Shown here in pieces: positions 43,777-52,029 of a DNA stretch of 64,000 nt. This DNA comes from Subsaxibacter sp. CAU 1640 (GTDB taxonomy: Bacteria > Bacteroidota > Bacteroidia > Flavobacteriales > Flavobacteriaceae), in NCBI RefSeq assembly GCF_023156585.1, contig NZ_JALNMI010000001.1:558001-622000 (forward strand). Direction: 5' to 3'. The notes under the pieces were generated by a model. It was given only the letters and a program-made list of their open reading frames with translations. It did no database searches and was not told the origin of the DNA. Position numbers and translations under genes: made by a program. The first letter of the stretch is position 1. Each line of letters starts with the position of its first letter.

Positions 43777-44917
43777 CGTTTACCTTTCATACAACAATAG
43801 TGTGTCTTCGCTCGGTTTTAGTTCTGAAGACGTCATTGATGCCATTGTATCAGGGAAAACTGGGGTTAAAAAAGTAAATGATTCTTCTAGATTTATGAAT
43901 TCGTTTTATGGTTCCTTGATAGATTCAGCAGACCTGGAGCGTGCCATAAAAAATTTAAAGGTAGAGGGCAATTTCACTACGTTGGAAAAAATGATGATAG
44001 TGTCTTTAACCAACGTCATCCATTCTGCCAATATTCCCTTGACGGAAAAAGTTGGACTCATCATTTCCACAACCAAAGGAAATATTGATGTGCTTGAAAA
44101 AGGCAGTCCTTTTCCAGCAGAACGTGCCTATTTAAGTGTTTTAGGAAAAACCATTCGAGATGTTTTCGGGTTTAAAAACGAACCCATCATTGTCTCCAAT
44201 GCTTGTGTATCTGGGCTTTTGTCAATTTCCGTCGCAAAAAGATATCTTGTCCAAGGAATTTATGATAATGTGTTCGTCGTTAGTGGTGATTTAATTTCAG
44301 AATTTGTAGTGTCTGGTTTCAATTCATTTCAAGCTTTATCCAATGAACCTTGCAAGCCTTATTCCATCAAGCGTTCCGGAATCAATTTAGGCGAAGTTGC
44401 AGCATCCGTTTTGGTGACTTCAGATAAAGAAAAACTTACAAAAGAATCCGTAGAATTGTTGGGCGACGCCACAAGAAATGATGCCAATCATATTTCCGGA
44501 CCTTCGCGAACAGGTGAAGGTTTATATCAAAGTGTGAAAAAAGCGATGGAAGAAGCCAAGGTTTCGGCGAATGAACTTGACTATATCTCCGCACACGGTA
44601 CAGCAACACCATTTAATGACGAAATGGAAGCCATTGCATTTGACCGATTGCGTTTAAACCACATACCAACCAATAGCCTAAAAGGCTATTTCGGGCACAC
44701 TCTTGGGGCATCGGGTTTATTGGAAACCATCGTCGGAATGCATTCATTGCATCGAAACACCTTATTTGCCTCGTCAGGATTTGACACTTTAGGGGTTTCA
44801 AAACCTATCAATATCATTGACAGGACAAGAGAAAGCGACTTAAACATATTTCTTAAAACAGCCTCTGGTTTTGGTGGATGTAACACCGCTGCCATATTCA
44901 AAAAAGTAAACGTATGA
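43769..44917 (+). CDS. Beta-ketoacyl-ACP synthase with complete active site (polyene KS 1)
   Basis: 382 residues. C146 in VSNACVSGLLS, H276 in ISAHGTATPFND and H310 in GYFGHTLGAS make the Cys-His-His triad of elongating (FabF-type) condensing enzymes. It is shorter than standard FabF and diverged, as polyene-specific synthases often are. Probably one of two active elongation enzymes of the cluster. Confidence 0.9.
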   Translation: MTNVYLSYNNSVSSLGFSSEDVIDAIVSGKTGVKKVNDSSRFMNSFYGSLIDSADLERAIKNLKVEGNFTTLEKMMIVSLTNVIHSANIPLTEKVGLIISTTKGNIDVLEKGSPFPAERAYLSVLGKTIRDVFGFKNEPIIVSNACVSGLLSISVAKRYLVQGIYDNVFVVSGDLISEFVVSGFNSFQALSNEPCKPYSIKRSGINLGEVAASVLVTSDKEKLTKESVELLGDATRNDANHISGPSRTGEGLYQSVKKAMEEAKVSANELDYISAHGTATPFNDEMEAIAFDRLRLNHIPTNSLKGYFGHTLGASGLLETIVGMHSLHRNTLFASSGFDTLGVSKPINIIDRTRESDLNIFLKTASGFGGCNTAAIFKKVNV

Positions 44918-45972
44918 CAAAAAAGACTATTCGAGCTGTTGATGCTTTACAAGATGCCCAAAAAATCGCCTTTGCGCCTTTTATTTTTCAGACAACAATG
45001 TCGTTGCGGAAATTGGGAGTTTTTGACTTGATATTTAACGAGCGTTCCAATGGCGGCATTTCCATTGAAGATGTTTCAAAAAAACTCTCCATCAGCGAAT
45101 ATGGTCTTGGTGTATTGTTGGAAATTGCCGAGAGTTATGGTATTGTCTCGAAAGATACCGACAACAGATTTGAACTGACCAAAACGGGCTACTTTTTGAA
45201 TTACAACAGAACGGTTGAAGTCAATTTAAATTTCACAAATGATGTCTGTTATCAAGGATTATTTCATTTGAATGATGCCATAAAAAATGGCAAGCCAGAA
45301 GGGTTGAAAGAACTTGGTGATTGGGACACAATTTATGATGGCTTGTCACAGCTTACGCCAGACGTACAAAAATCGTGGTTTGAATTTGACCATCACTATT
45401 CTGATGGCATTTTTGAAGAAGCGCTCACTCGAGTTTTTAAAAATCATCCGAAAACACTTTTCGACATTGGAGGCAACACAGGCAAATTTGCCCAGCATTG
45501 TTTGAATTATAACAACGAGGTAAACATTTCTATTTTCGACCTGCCTGGCCAACTTAAAAAAGCCTTGGCAAACATCAAAAAAGCAGGATTTGAGCATCGT
45601 GCCAAAGGTTATGAAATCAACTGGCTTCACGACAATCTGTCGATTCCGAAAGGTGCTGATGTCATTTGGATGAGCCAGTTTTTGGATTGTTTTTCTGAAG
45701 CAGAAATCATAAAAATACTCAAAACCTGTGTCGCTTCAATGAATTCGGAAACGGAACTCATCATCATAGAAACCTTCACAGACAGACAAAAGTTTGATAA
45801 TGCCAAGTTCGTTTTGGAAGCAACATCTCTTTATTTTACGGTAATGGCCAACGGCAATAGCAAAATGTATAATTCCGAAGTGTTTAAAAATCTTGTCGCA
45901 AAAGCTGGTCTGACAATTGTTGAGGACACTGCTGTTGGAGAATTTCACACGATGTTGGTTTGTAAAAAATAG
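44914..45972 (+). CDS. SAM-dependent O-methyltransferase-like protein
   Basis: 352 residues. N-terminal winged-helix/dimerisation region (KKLSISEYGLGVLLEIAESYG), then a class I Rossmann methyltransferase fold with the SAM motif LFDIGGNTGKFAQHC and later VIWMSQFLDCFS. The arrangement matches small-molecule O-methyltransferases. Methylation of the aryl ring or polyene end is a plausible role; flexirubins carry ring methyl groups. ATGA overlap with KS 1. Confidence 0.86.
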   Translation: MTKKTIRAVDALQDAQKIAFAPFIFQTTMSLRKLGVFDLIFNERSNGGISIEDVSKKLSISEYGLGVLLEIAESYGIVSKDTDNRFELTKTGYFLNYNRTVEVNLNFTNDVCYQGLFHLNDAIKNGKPEGLKELGDWDTIYDGLSQLTPDVQKSWFEFDHHYSDGIFEEALTRVFKNHPKTLFDIGGNTGKFAQHCLNYNNEVNISIFDLPGQLKKALANIKKAGFEHRAKGYEINWLHDNLSIPKGADVIWMSQFLDCFSEAEIIKILKTCVASMNSETELIIIETFTDRQKFDNAKFVLEATSLYFTVMANGNSKMYNSEVFKNLVAKAGLTIVEDTAVGEFHTMLVCKK

Positions 45973-45974
45973 TA

Positions 45975-46589
45975 TTGTTGAGCAAAAACCTTTTCATATC
46001 ATCCTATTGTCACGTTAAGAACAATACCATTTCATTCAATGGAAATGTATTGTTTTCAGATGACTCACAGGATTTTTCGGGTTTTGTAAAATCCGCAGCT
46101 AAACATCTGAATACGAGTTATCCCAAATTGTATAAAATGGATAATTTGAGCAAACTGGCCTCTTTGGCAGCTGATGCGATATTATCTGAACAAAAAGCCC
46201 AATCTGATACAGCACTTGTTTTTTCAAACAGAGCTTCAAGTTTGGACACCGACAGGAAGCACCAAGCATCTATTTCAGATACCAACAACTACTATCCAAG
46301 CCCTTCTATTTTTGTGTATACGTTGCCAAATATTTGCTTGGGAGAAATCAGCATCAAGCATCAATTGCATTCTGAAAATTGTTTTTTTGTTTTTGATAAA
46401 TTCAACCCAGAGCATTTACACGGCAATACGGAATATCTTTTGCATCATAAAAAGGCAGAAACTGTTCTTTGTGGTTGGGTAGATTTTGATGATAAAAATT
46501 ATGAAGCTTTCTTATATTTGGTTTCAGAAAATGGTAATATTGCACACACGGTTGATGAAATTTCAAGACGATACCGTTCAAAATTGTAG
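45975..46589 (+). CDS. Truncated ketosynthase-like protein without active-site residues
   Basis: 204 residues with an assigned TTG start (45975). The pattern TSYPKLYKMDNLSKLASLAAD, then SNRASSLDTD and SIFVYTLPNICLGEISIKH, resembles the N-terminal half of ketosynthases. Where the catalytic cysteine helix should be there is SENCFFVFDKFN, and the C-terminal half with both histidines is missing. I recall similar proteins in flexirubin clusters labelled 3-oxoacyl-ACP synthase. A structural partner role is possible. Exact start is uncertain. Confidence 0.65.
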   Translation: MLSKNLFISSYCHVKNNTISFNGNVLFSDDSQDFSGFVKSAAKHLNTSYPKLYKMDNLSKLASLAADAILSEQKAQSDTALVFSNRASSLDTDRKHQASISDTNNYYPSPSIFVYTLPNICLGEISIKHQLHSENCFFVFDKFNPEHLHGNTEYLLHHKKAETVLCGWVDFDDKNYEAFLYLVSENGNIAHTVDEISRRYRSKL

Positions 46590-46594
46590 GCACA

Positions 46595-46852
46595 ATGAGC
46601 GAATTAAAGCAAGAGTTAAAAGAAAAAATCATAGATATTTTGAATTTGGAAGACCTTTCACCTTCCGATATAAATAATAATGATGCCCTATTTGGGGACG
46701 GATTAGGTTTGGATTCCATCGATGCACTGGAATTGATTGTGATGTTGGACAAAGACTTTGGGATCCAACTGACAGACCCGAAGCAAGGCAAGGAAATCTT
46801 TAAATCCATTTCAGTTTTAGCGGATTATATTGCCGAACATAGAAAAAAATAA
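46595..46852 (+). CDS. Acyl carrier protein of the flexirubin cluster
   Basis: 85 residues, acidic four-helix type. The phosphopantetheine serine is S41 in GLGLDSIDALELIV. It carries the growing polyene. It overlaps the next KS gene by 23 bases, a strong sign of coupled translation. Confidence 0.93.
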   Translation: MSELKQELKEKIIDILNLEDLSPSDINNNDALFGDGLGLDSIDALELIVMLDKDFGIQLTDPKQGKEIFKSISVLADYIAEHRKK

Positions 46853-48044
46853 GGCCCGTAAAGGTGTTGCCATCACTGGAATAGGAATCATTTCAGCCAT
46901 TGGTAACACGCTTGAAGAGAACAGAATATCCTTGTTGTCTTCACAATCCGGAATTGGCGATGTCACACAAATAAAAACCAAACAAGCTTCGCAAATTAAA
47001 GTTGGAGAGGTCAAATTGACCAATGACGAGTTGATTGACCAACTCAATCTCCCTAAAGACAACAATTTTACGCGAACCGCTTTGTTGGGTTTGGTCGCTG
47101 CCAAAGAAGCCGTCAAAAATTCGGGTATTTCGATAGATGCTTCTATCGAAACGGGTTTTATCTCTGCAACGTCTGTTGGCGGAATGGATAAAACCGAAAT
47201 TCACCTGAAAGATTTCCCGTCAAAAAGAGAAACCCAAAAATACGTATCGAGTCACCACGCAGGTGACAGCACACAAAAAATCGCAGATGCACTTGGAATC
47301 AATGGCTTTGTGACGACAATTAGTACCGCTTGTTCATCTGCAGCTAACGCAATTATGCTAGGCGCGAGGATGATTACATCCGGACAATTAGACCGCGTTA
47401 TTGTTGGTGGAACGGATGCTTTGTCCAAATTCACCATCAACGGTTTTAAAACCCTGATGATTTTGTCTGATGACGTTTGCACGCCTTTTGATGAGGATAG
47501 AAAAGGTTTAAATCTCGGTGAAGCTGCCGCATATTTGGTTTTGGAATCGGATGAAATGACTAAAAACAAAAACGTATTGGCCTACCTCACAGGCTATGGA
47601 AATGCCAACGACGCATTTCACCAAACTGCGTCATCAGAAACTGGTGAAGGTGCTTTTCTCGCTATGCAAAAAGCTTTACAGATTGCTGATTTAAAATCTT
47701 CTGACATCAATTACGTAAACGCACACGGCACTGCAACACCTAACAATGATTTGTCCGAAAGTATGGCCCTAACCAGAATATTCGGAGAACCTATGCCTGA
47801 TTTTAGTTCGACGAAATCTTTTACGGGACACACCCTGGCTGCTGCCGGAGCCATTGAAGCTGTGTTTTCGGTAATGGCGCTTCAAGAACAGACCGTTTGG
47901 CCAAATCTTAATTTTAGAACAAAAATAGAGGAAACAGGATTGGAGCCAACGAGCGTTCTAAAAACAAAAAACATCCAAAATGTATTGTCCAATTCATTTG
48001 GGTTTGGGGGAAATTGCTCCACCTTGATTTTTTCAAAACGATGA
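46830..48044 (+). CDS. Beta-ketoacyl-ACP synthase II-like, complete active site (polyene KS 2)
   Basis: 404 residues. VAITGIGIISAIGN at the N terminus; catalytic C168 in TISTACSSAANA, H299 in VNAHGTATPNND and H334 in FTGHTLAAAG. FabF-like elongating enzyme, likely the main polyene KS. The next gene encodes a KS-like partner that lacks these residues, recalling KS/chain-length-factor pairs of type II systems. Confidence 0.93.
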   Translation: MPNIEKNKARKGVAITGIGIISAIGNTLEENRISLLSSQSGIGDVTQIKTKQASQIKVGEVKLTNDELIDQLNLPKDNNFTRTALLGLVAAKEAVKNSGISIDASIETGFISATSVGGMDKTEIHLKDFPSKRETQKYVSSHHAGDSTQKIADALGINGFVTTISTACSSAANAIMLGARMITSGQLDRVIVGGTDALSKFTINGFKTLMILSDDVCTPFDEDRKGLNLGEAAAYLVLESDEMTKNKNVLAYLTGYGNANDAFHQTASSETGEGAFLAMQKALQIADLKSSDINYVNAHGTATPNNDLSESMALTRIFGEPMPDFSSTKSFTGHTLAAAGAIEAVFSVMALQEQTVWPNLNFRTKIEETGLEPTSVLKTKNIQNVLSNSFGFGGNCSTLIFSKR

Positions 48045-49060
48045 ATTCCTGTTACATTCATAGTGCCGTTTCTATTTCAGCTCAAAATAGCTTTGAGTTG
48101 GAATTCTTGGAACTTTTTGAAATTTCAGGCAAAAACGTAGAAGCCATTGCTCCCAATTATAAAGAGTATATTTCGCCGATGGTATTGCGTCGTATGGCAA
48201 CTGGAGTTAAAATGGGTGTTGCAGCTGCTTCAAAAGCGCTTCAAAATGCTAATATCGATAAGCCAAACGCGATTTTGACAGGTACAGGAATGGGCTGCAT
48301 TGAAGACACGGAAAAATTCCTGAACAGTATCATTGCCAATGATGAAGAGTTCTTGACACCAACGTCTTTTATTCAATCCACGCATAATACCGTTGGTGCC
48401 CAAATCGCATTGGGATTGCAATGCAAAGCCTATAACAACACTTATGTACACGGAGCCTTGTCTTTTGAGTCAGCATTGTTGGATGGTCTTTTGATGGTTC
48501 AAAATGAAGAGACAAAAAATGTATTGGTAGGTGGCGTTGACGAATTGGGGACTGAATTTGTTGATTACGTTCGGATGCTGGAAGACCAAAATCCAAATGG
48601 AATTAAAGTGCCAATTGGCGAAGGAGCGAGCTTTTTTGTGCTGTCTTCCGAAAAGAAACATAATGTTGTTGAATTATTGGGAATAAAAACCTCTAGCAAA
48701 CTGTCCATCCATTCTTTACAAAATGAATTGATAGCTTTTTTGAGTCATCATCATTTGAAACCTGACAGTATCGACGTTCTCATTTTAGGAAACAATGGCG
48801 ATAGTTTCGACGATTACTATGATGAAGCCTCCAAAGCATTTCCACAGGAAACCATAAACTTATCTTACAAGCAATTCTGCGGAGAATTTTATACGGCATC
48901 CGCTTTCGGATTGTTTTTAGGTTGTGAAATTTTAAAATCACAGCAAATCCCCGAAACATTATTACAACATAAAGCACAAAAAACATCCTTAAAAACAATA
49001 CTTTTATACAATCAGTTTAAAGGTCGCGACCATAGTTTTATTCTTTTGAGACAATGCTAA
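48041..49060 (+). CDS. Catalytically dead ketosynthase partner (chain-length-factor-like)
   Basis: 339 residues from the ATG at 48041, sharing ATGA with KS 2. The KS fold is recognisable (MVLRRMATGVKMGVAAASKAL, LTPTSFIQSTHNTVGAQIAL, ALLDGLLMVQNEE, LVGGVDELG). At the position of the catalytic cysteine the sequence reads HGALSFESALLDG, so the cysteine is replaced (alanine by my alignment), and the two histidine motifs are not found. Such inactive partners set chain length in type II polyketide and aryl-polyene systems. Confidence 0.82.
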   Translation: MNSCYIHSAVSISAQNSFELEFLELFEISGKNVEAIAPNYKEYISPMVLRRMATGVKMGVAAASKALQNANIDKPNAILTGTGMGCIEDTEKFLNSIIANDEEFLTPTSFIQSTHNTVGAQIALGLQCKAYNNTYVHGALSFESALLDGLLMVQNEETKNVLVGGVDELGTEFVDYVRMLEDQNPNGIKVPIGEGASFFVLSSEKKHNVVELLGIKTSSKLSIHSLQNELIAFLSHHHLKPDSIDVLILGNNGDSFDDYYDEASKAFPQETINLSYKQFCGEFYTASAFGLFLGCEILKSQQIPETLLQHKAQKTSLKTILLYNQFKGRDHSFILLRQC

Positions 49061-49821
49061 AATTCAAATTCATTCTTGGAACAGCTTTTGGCATCTTGGG
49101 AATTCTTCTCATTTGCGAACCGTTTGTATATGTCTCCGTTTGGTGGTATGTGCTATTGTTTTTAGCGCTTTTTTGGGTGATTCTTATTGGAAGTTTTTCG
49201 ATGAGTTGGGGTTTGTTTTTAAAAGCATTCACGCACAATTCATCCATCAAAGAAAAAAAAATTGCCATCACTTTTGATGATGGTCCGAATGATATATTTA
49301 CTCCGAAAGTGTTGCAATTATTGAAAGATTATAATGCAAAGACCACTTTTTTTTGTGTTGGAAAACAGATCAATAAACATCCGGAACTTTTAAAAAACAT
49401 ATACGCGGAAGGTCACGTCATCGGCAACCACTCCTCTACGCACAGCACCACCATTGGTTTTAAATCGACGGAAGAATGGCTCGACGAAATCAAAAAAACG
49501 GACCAAGCAATTTTCAAGGTGTTGAATCATAAGCCCGACTTGTTTCGCCCACCTTATGGTGTGACCACGCCACATTTGGCAAAGGCTATCAAAGTTACTG
49601 GACATAAAGTTATAGGATGGAACATTCGACCGTATGATATGGCTATCAAAAACCAAAAAAACGTTCTAAATCGAATTACTAAACAAATCAAACCTGGAGC
49701 TGTTATTCTATTGCACGACAAACACGAACGCATCGAAATCGTTTTGGAACAGTTGTTGCAATTTCTGAAAAAACAAGACTATCAAATGGTTACCATAAAT
49801 GAACTTATGAATGAAAAATAA
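49054..49821 (+). CDS. Polysaccharide deacetylase-family protein (NodB homology)
   Basis: 255 residues. Two hydrophobic segments at the N terminus (about 5-25 and 30-50) anchor it to the membrane; the NodB domain begins with AITFDDGPND (D75, D76) and carries the metal-binding H126 and H130 in GNHSSTHS, then RPPYGVTTPH and LLHDKHER. A deacetylase with all metal ligands visible. Its substrate in a pigment cluster is not obvious; similar genes are recurrent in flexirubin clusters. 7-base overlap with the KS partner. Confidence 0.87.
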   Translation: MLKFKFILGTAFGILGILLICEPFVYVSVWWYVLLFLALFWVILIGSFSMSWGLFLKAFTHNSSIKEKKIAITFDDGPNDIFTPKVLQLLKDYNAKTTFFCVGKQINKHPELLKNIYAEGHVIGNHSSTHSTTIGFKSTEEWLDEIKKTDQAIFKVLNHKPDLFRPPYGVTTPHLAKAIKVTGHKVIGWNIRPYDMAIKNQKNVLNRITKQIKPGAVILLHDKHERIEIVLEQLLQFLKKQDYQMVTINELMNEK

Positions 49822-50437
49822 GGCGTTTTTTATATTGATTTTTATGCTCGGTTTGGTTGGATATTCACAAACAAAGTTATCCGACAGCGAACAAAAAGCC
49901 TTTAAACAAAAGGTGTTGAAGGCTGCTCAATCCACCAAAAGCATCCAAAGCGATTTCATTCAAACCAAACACTTAAGCGTATTGGAAAATGAATTGGTTT
50001 CTGAAGGCAAATTGTATTTCAAATCACCAAATCTGGTCAAATGGGAATACATCAAGCCTTTTCAAAATGTTGCTGTTTTCAAAAATGATAAACTTCTCGT
50101 AAATAATGAGGGTAAAAAAGACGAAATGGATTTAAGCGCCAACCGTCTCTTTAGAAGTTTGAATACTTTGATTGTCAATAGTATCAAAGGAGATATGTTT
50201 GATGAGACACAATTTGACATTTCCTATTTCGGAATTTCCGATGGATATATGGTAAATTTTGTTCCAAAAGACAAGCGTTTGAAAAAATTTATTGCTGCGT
50301 TTGAGTTGAAATTTGAAAAGTCTTCAGCTCAAGTTTCTGAAGTGAAATTGATGGAACCCAACAAAGATTTTACAACGATAATTTTCAAAAACAAACAGAC
50401 AAATGTTTCAATTTCTGACTCCGTTTTTAATAATTAG
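49811..50437 (+). CDS. LolA-like outer-membrane lipoprotein carrier protein
   Basis: 208 residues with a signal peptide (FILIFMLGLVGYSQ). LolA-type beta-sheet pattern: SIQSDFIQTKHLSVLENELVS, GKLYFKSPNLVKWEY, KFIAAFELKF. In aryl-polyene clusters a LolA-like protein and an MMPL exporter work together to move the lipid-linked pigment to the outer membrane; the same arrangement occurs here. Overlaps the deacetylase gene by 11 bases. Confidence 0.87.
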   Translation: MKNKAFFILIFMLGLVGYSQTKLSDSEQKAFKQKVLKAAQSTKSIQSDFIQTKHLSVLENELVSEGKLYFKSPNLVKWEYIKPFQNVAVFKNDKLLVNNEGKKDEMDLSANRLFRSLNTLIVNSIKGDMFDETQFDISYFGISDGYMVNFVPKDKRLKKFIAAFELKFEKSSAQVSEVKLMEPNKDFTTIIFKNKQTNVSISDSVFNN

Positions 50438-50439
50438 CA

Positions 50440-50811
50440 ATGGTTCTTGAGGATTTTTACAAAATTTTGGACTTGAAAACTAGCGAGCATCACACGCTGG
50501 ATGTTACTGTAGACATCCATAAAAATCATTCTATTTTCAAAGGCCATTTCCCAAATTATCCCATCACGCCTGGTGTAGCGATGTTGCAAATCATCAAAAA
50601 CTGTCTGGAAATACACCTCAACCAATCCTTACTGCTCCAGTCATCTTCAAACATCAAATTTTTGCAATTGGTGAATCCTAATGAGCAAACTATGTTGATA
50701 TTCACTATAAATTATTCCGTTGAAAACGAAAGCATCAAAATCAAAAACAATACTTCTTTCAAAGACGGAAGCTCGGTATTGAAATGTAATGCTACCTTTG
50801 TAAAAAAATAA
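50440..50811 (+). CDS. Hot-dog 3-hydroxyacyl-ACP dehydratase (ApeI-like)
   Basis: 123 residues. IFKGHFPNYPITPGVAMLQI is the FabZ/ApeI-type active-site block with the catalytic histidine (GHFP), followed by SNIKFLQLVNPNEQTML. It is the second dehydratase of the cluster; two dehydratases are typical for aryl-polyene systems. Confidence 0.88.
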   Translation: MVLEDFYKILDLKTSEHHTLDVTVDIHKNHSIFKGHFPNYPITPGVAMLQIIKNCLEIHLNQSLLLQSSSNIKFLQLVNPNEQTMLIFTINYSVENESIKIKNNTSFKDGSSVLKCNATFVKK

Positions 50812-50829
50812 ATCCCACGAACTGCTGCA

Positions 50830-52029
50830 ATGGAGCTTACCGACATCAAATCCAAACTGAAAGCCTATCATTGCTGCGTTGTTCTTCCCACATATAACAA
50901 CCCAAAAACGCTAAAAAAAGTTCTTGACGGCGTTCTCGTTTACACTTCTGAAATAATCGTAGTTAACGATGGTTCTACAGATACAACGACAGATATTTTA
51001 AAAGAATATTCTCAAATCATAACGTTACACCAGCCGAAAAATGTTGGAAAGGGTCACGCGCTAAAAACAGGATTTCGTTATGCGGTGTCGTTAGGCTATG
51101 AATATGCCATTACGTTGGATACAGATGGGCAGCATTTTCCGGAAGACATTCCCAATTTCATTGCTGCGCTTGATGCTTCCGACAACAAAAATATCCTAAT
51201 TATTGGCGACCGCAATATGAATGAGGCTGATGTTTTGGCAAGAAGCGCCAAAGGTAATCGTGTTTCCACGTATTGGATGAAAGCTGCAACAGGCTTGAAA
51301 TTGAACGATTCCCAATCGGGATTTAGGCTTTACCCTATCAAACAAATGAATCGTATTCACTTTATGAATGCGACCAAAAAGTTTGAGTTTGAGATTGAAG
51401 CGATTGTAAAATCGTATTGGGCAGGCATTGATGTAGTGCACGTGCCCATTCAGGTGCTGTACGATATGAAAGAGCGCGTGTCGCATTTTAGGCCATTTAT
51501 GGACATCGCTCGTATGGTCATTCTTTATATTTGGTTTCTGTTGGTGCGTTTGTTCGTCATTATGCCTCGAGATGCCTATCGGAGTTTTAGGAAAAAGGGA
51601 CTGAAACGTTTTTTAGTGGAGGACATCTTAAGAAATCACGATTCGCCAAAAAAGAAAGCGCTATCCGTTGCCTTGGGAGTTTTTATTGGTCTTTCGCCGC
51701 TTTGGGGATTTCATACTGTGATTGTACTGTTCTGTGCATTGGCAATGAATCTCAATAAAGTGATTGCTTTTACGTGCTCAAACATCAGTTTACCACCATT
51801 TATACCTTTTGTACTGCTGATAAGTCTACAAACGGGAAATTGGGTGTTGGGTATTGAAACGCATTATGAACTGGATACAATCTTGAAAAACTTTGATATT
51901 CTTGAAAATTTAAAGGCCTATCTTATTGGCAGCATCACATTGTCGACCTCTAGTGCGCTGGTTTTTGGAGTGTTGAGTTATATGCTATTTTCTATATTTG
52001 ATAAAAAAACAAGGGTCATTTATGGCTAA
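50830..52029 (+). CDS. Glycosyltransferase family 2 fused to a DUF2062 membrane domain
   Basis: 399 residues. GT2 domain: VVLPTYNNPKTLKKVLDG, VVNDGSTDTTTDIL, TLDTDGQHFPED with the DxD-type metal site, and SQSGFRLYP. From about residue 260 a DUF2062 domain follows (SPKKKALSVALGVFIGLSPLWGFH), with three or four membrane segments. It looks like a dolichol-phosphate-mannose-synthase-type transferase, but here probably glycosylates or handles a pigment or lipid intermediate. It overlaps the MMPL gene by 8 bases. Confidence 0.88.
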   Translation: MELTDIKSKLKAYHCCVVLPTYNNPKTLKKVLDGVLVYTSEIIVVNDGSTDTTTDILKEYSQIITLHQPKNVGKGHALKTGFRYAVSLGYEYAITLDTDGQHFPEDIPNFIAALDASDNKNILIIGDRNMNEADVLARSAKGNRVSTYWMKAATGLKLNDSQSGFRLYPIKQMNRIHFMNATKKFEFEIEAIVKSYWAGIDVVHVPIQVLYDMKERVSHFRPFMDIARMVILYIWFLLVRLFVIMPRDAYRSFRKKGLKRFLVEDILRNHDSPKKKALSVALGVFIGLSPLWGFHTVIVLFCALAMNLNKVIAFTCSNISLPPFIPFVLLISLQTGNWVLGIETHYELDTILKNFDILENLKAYLIGSITLSTSSALVFGVLSYMLFSIFDKKTRVIYG

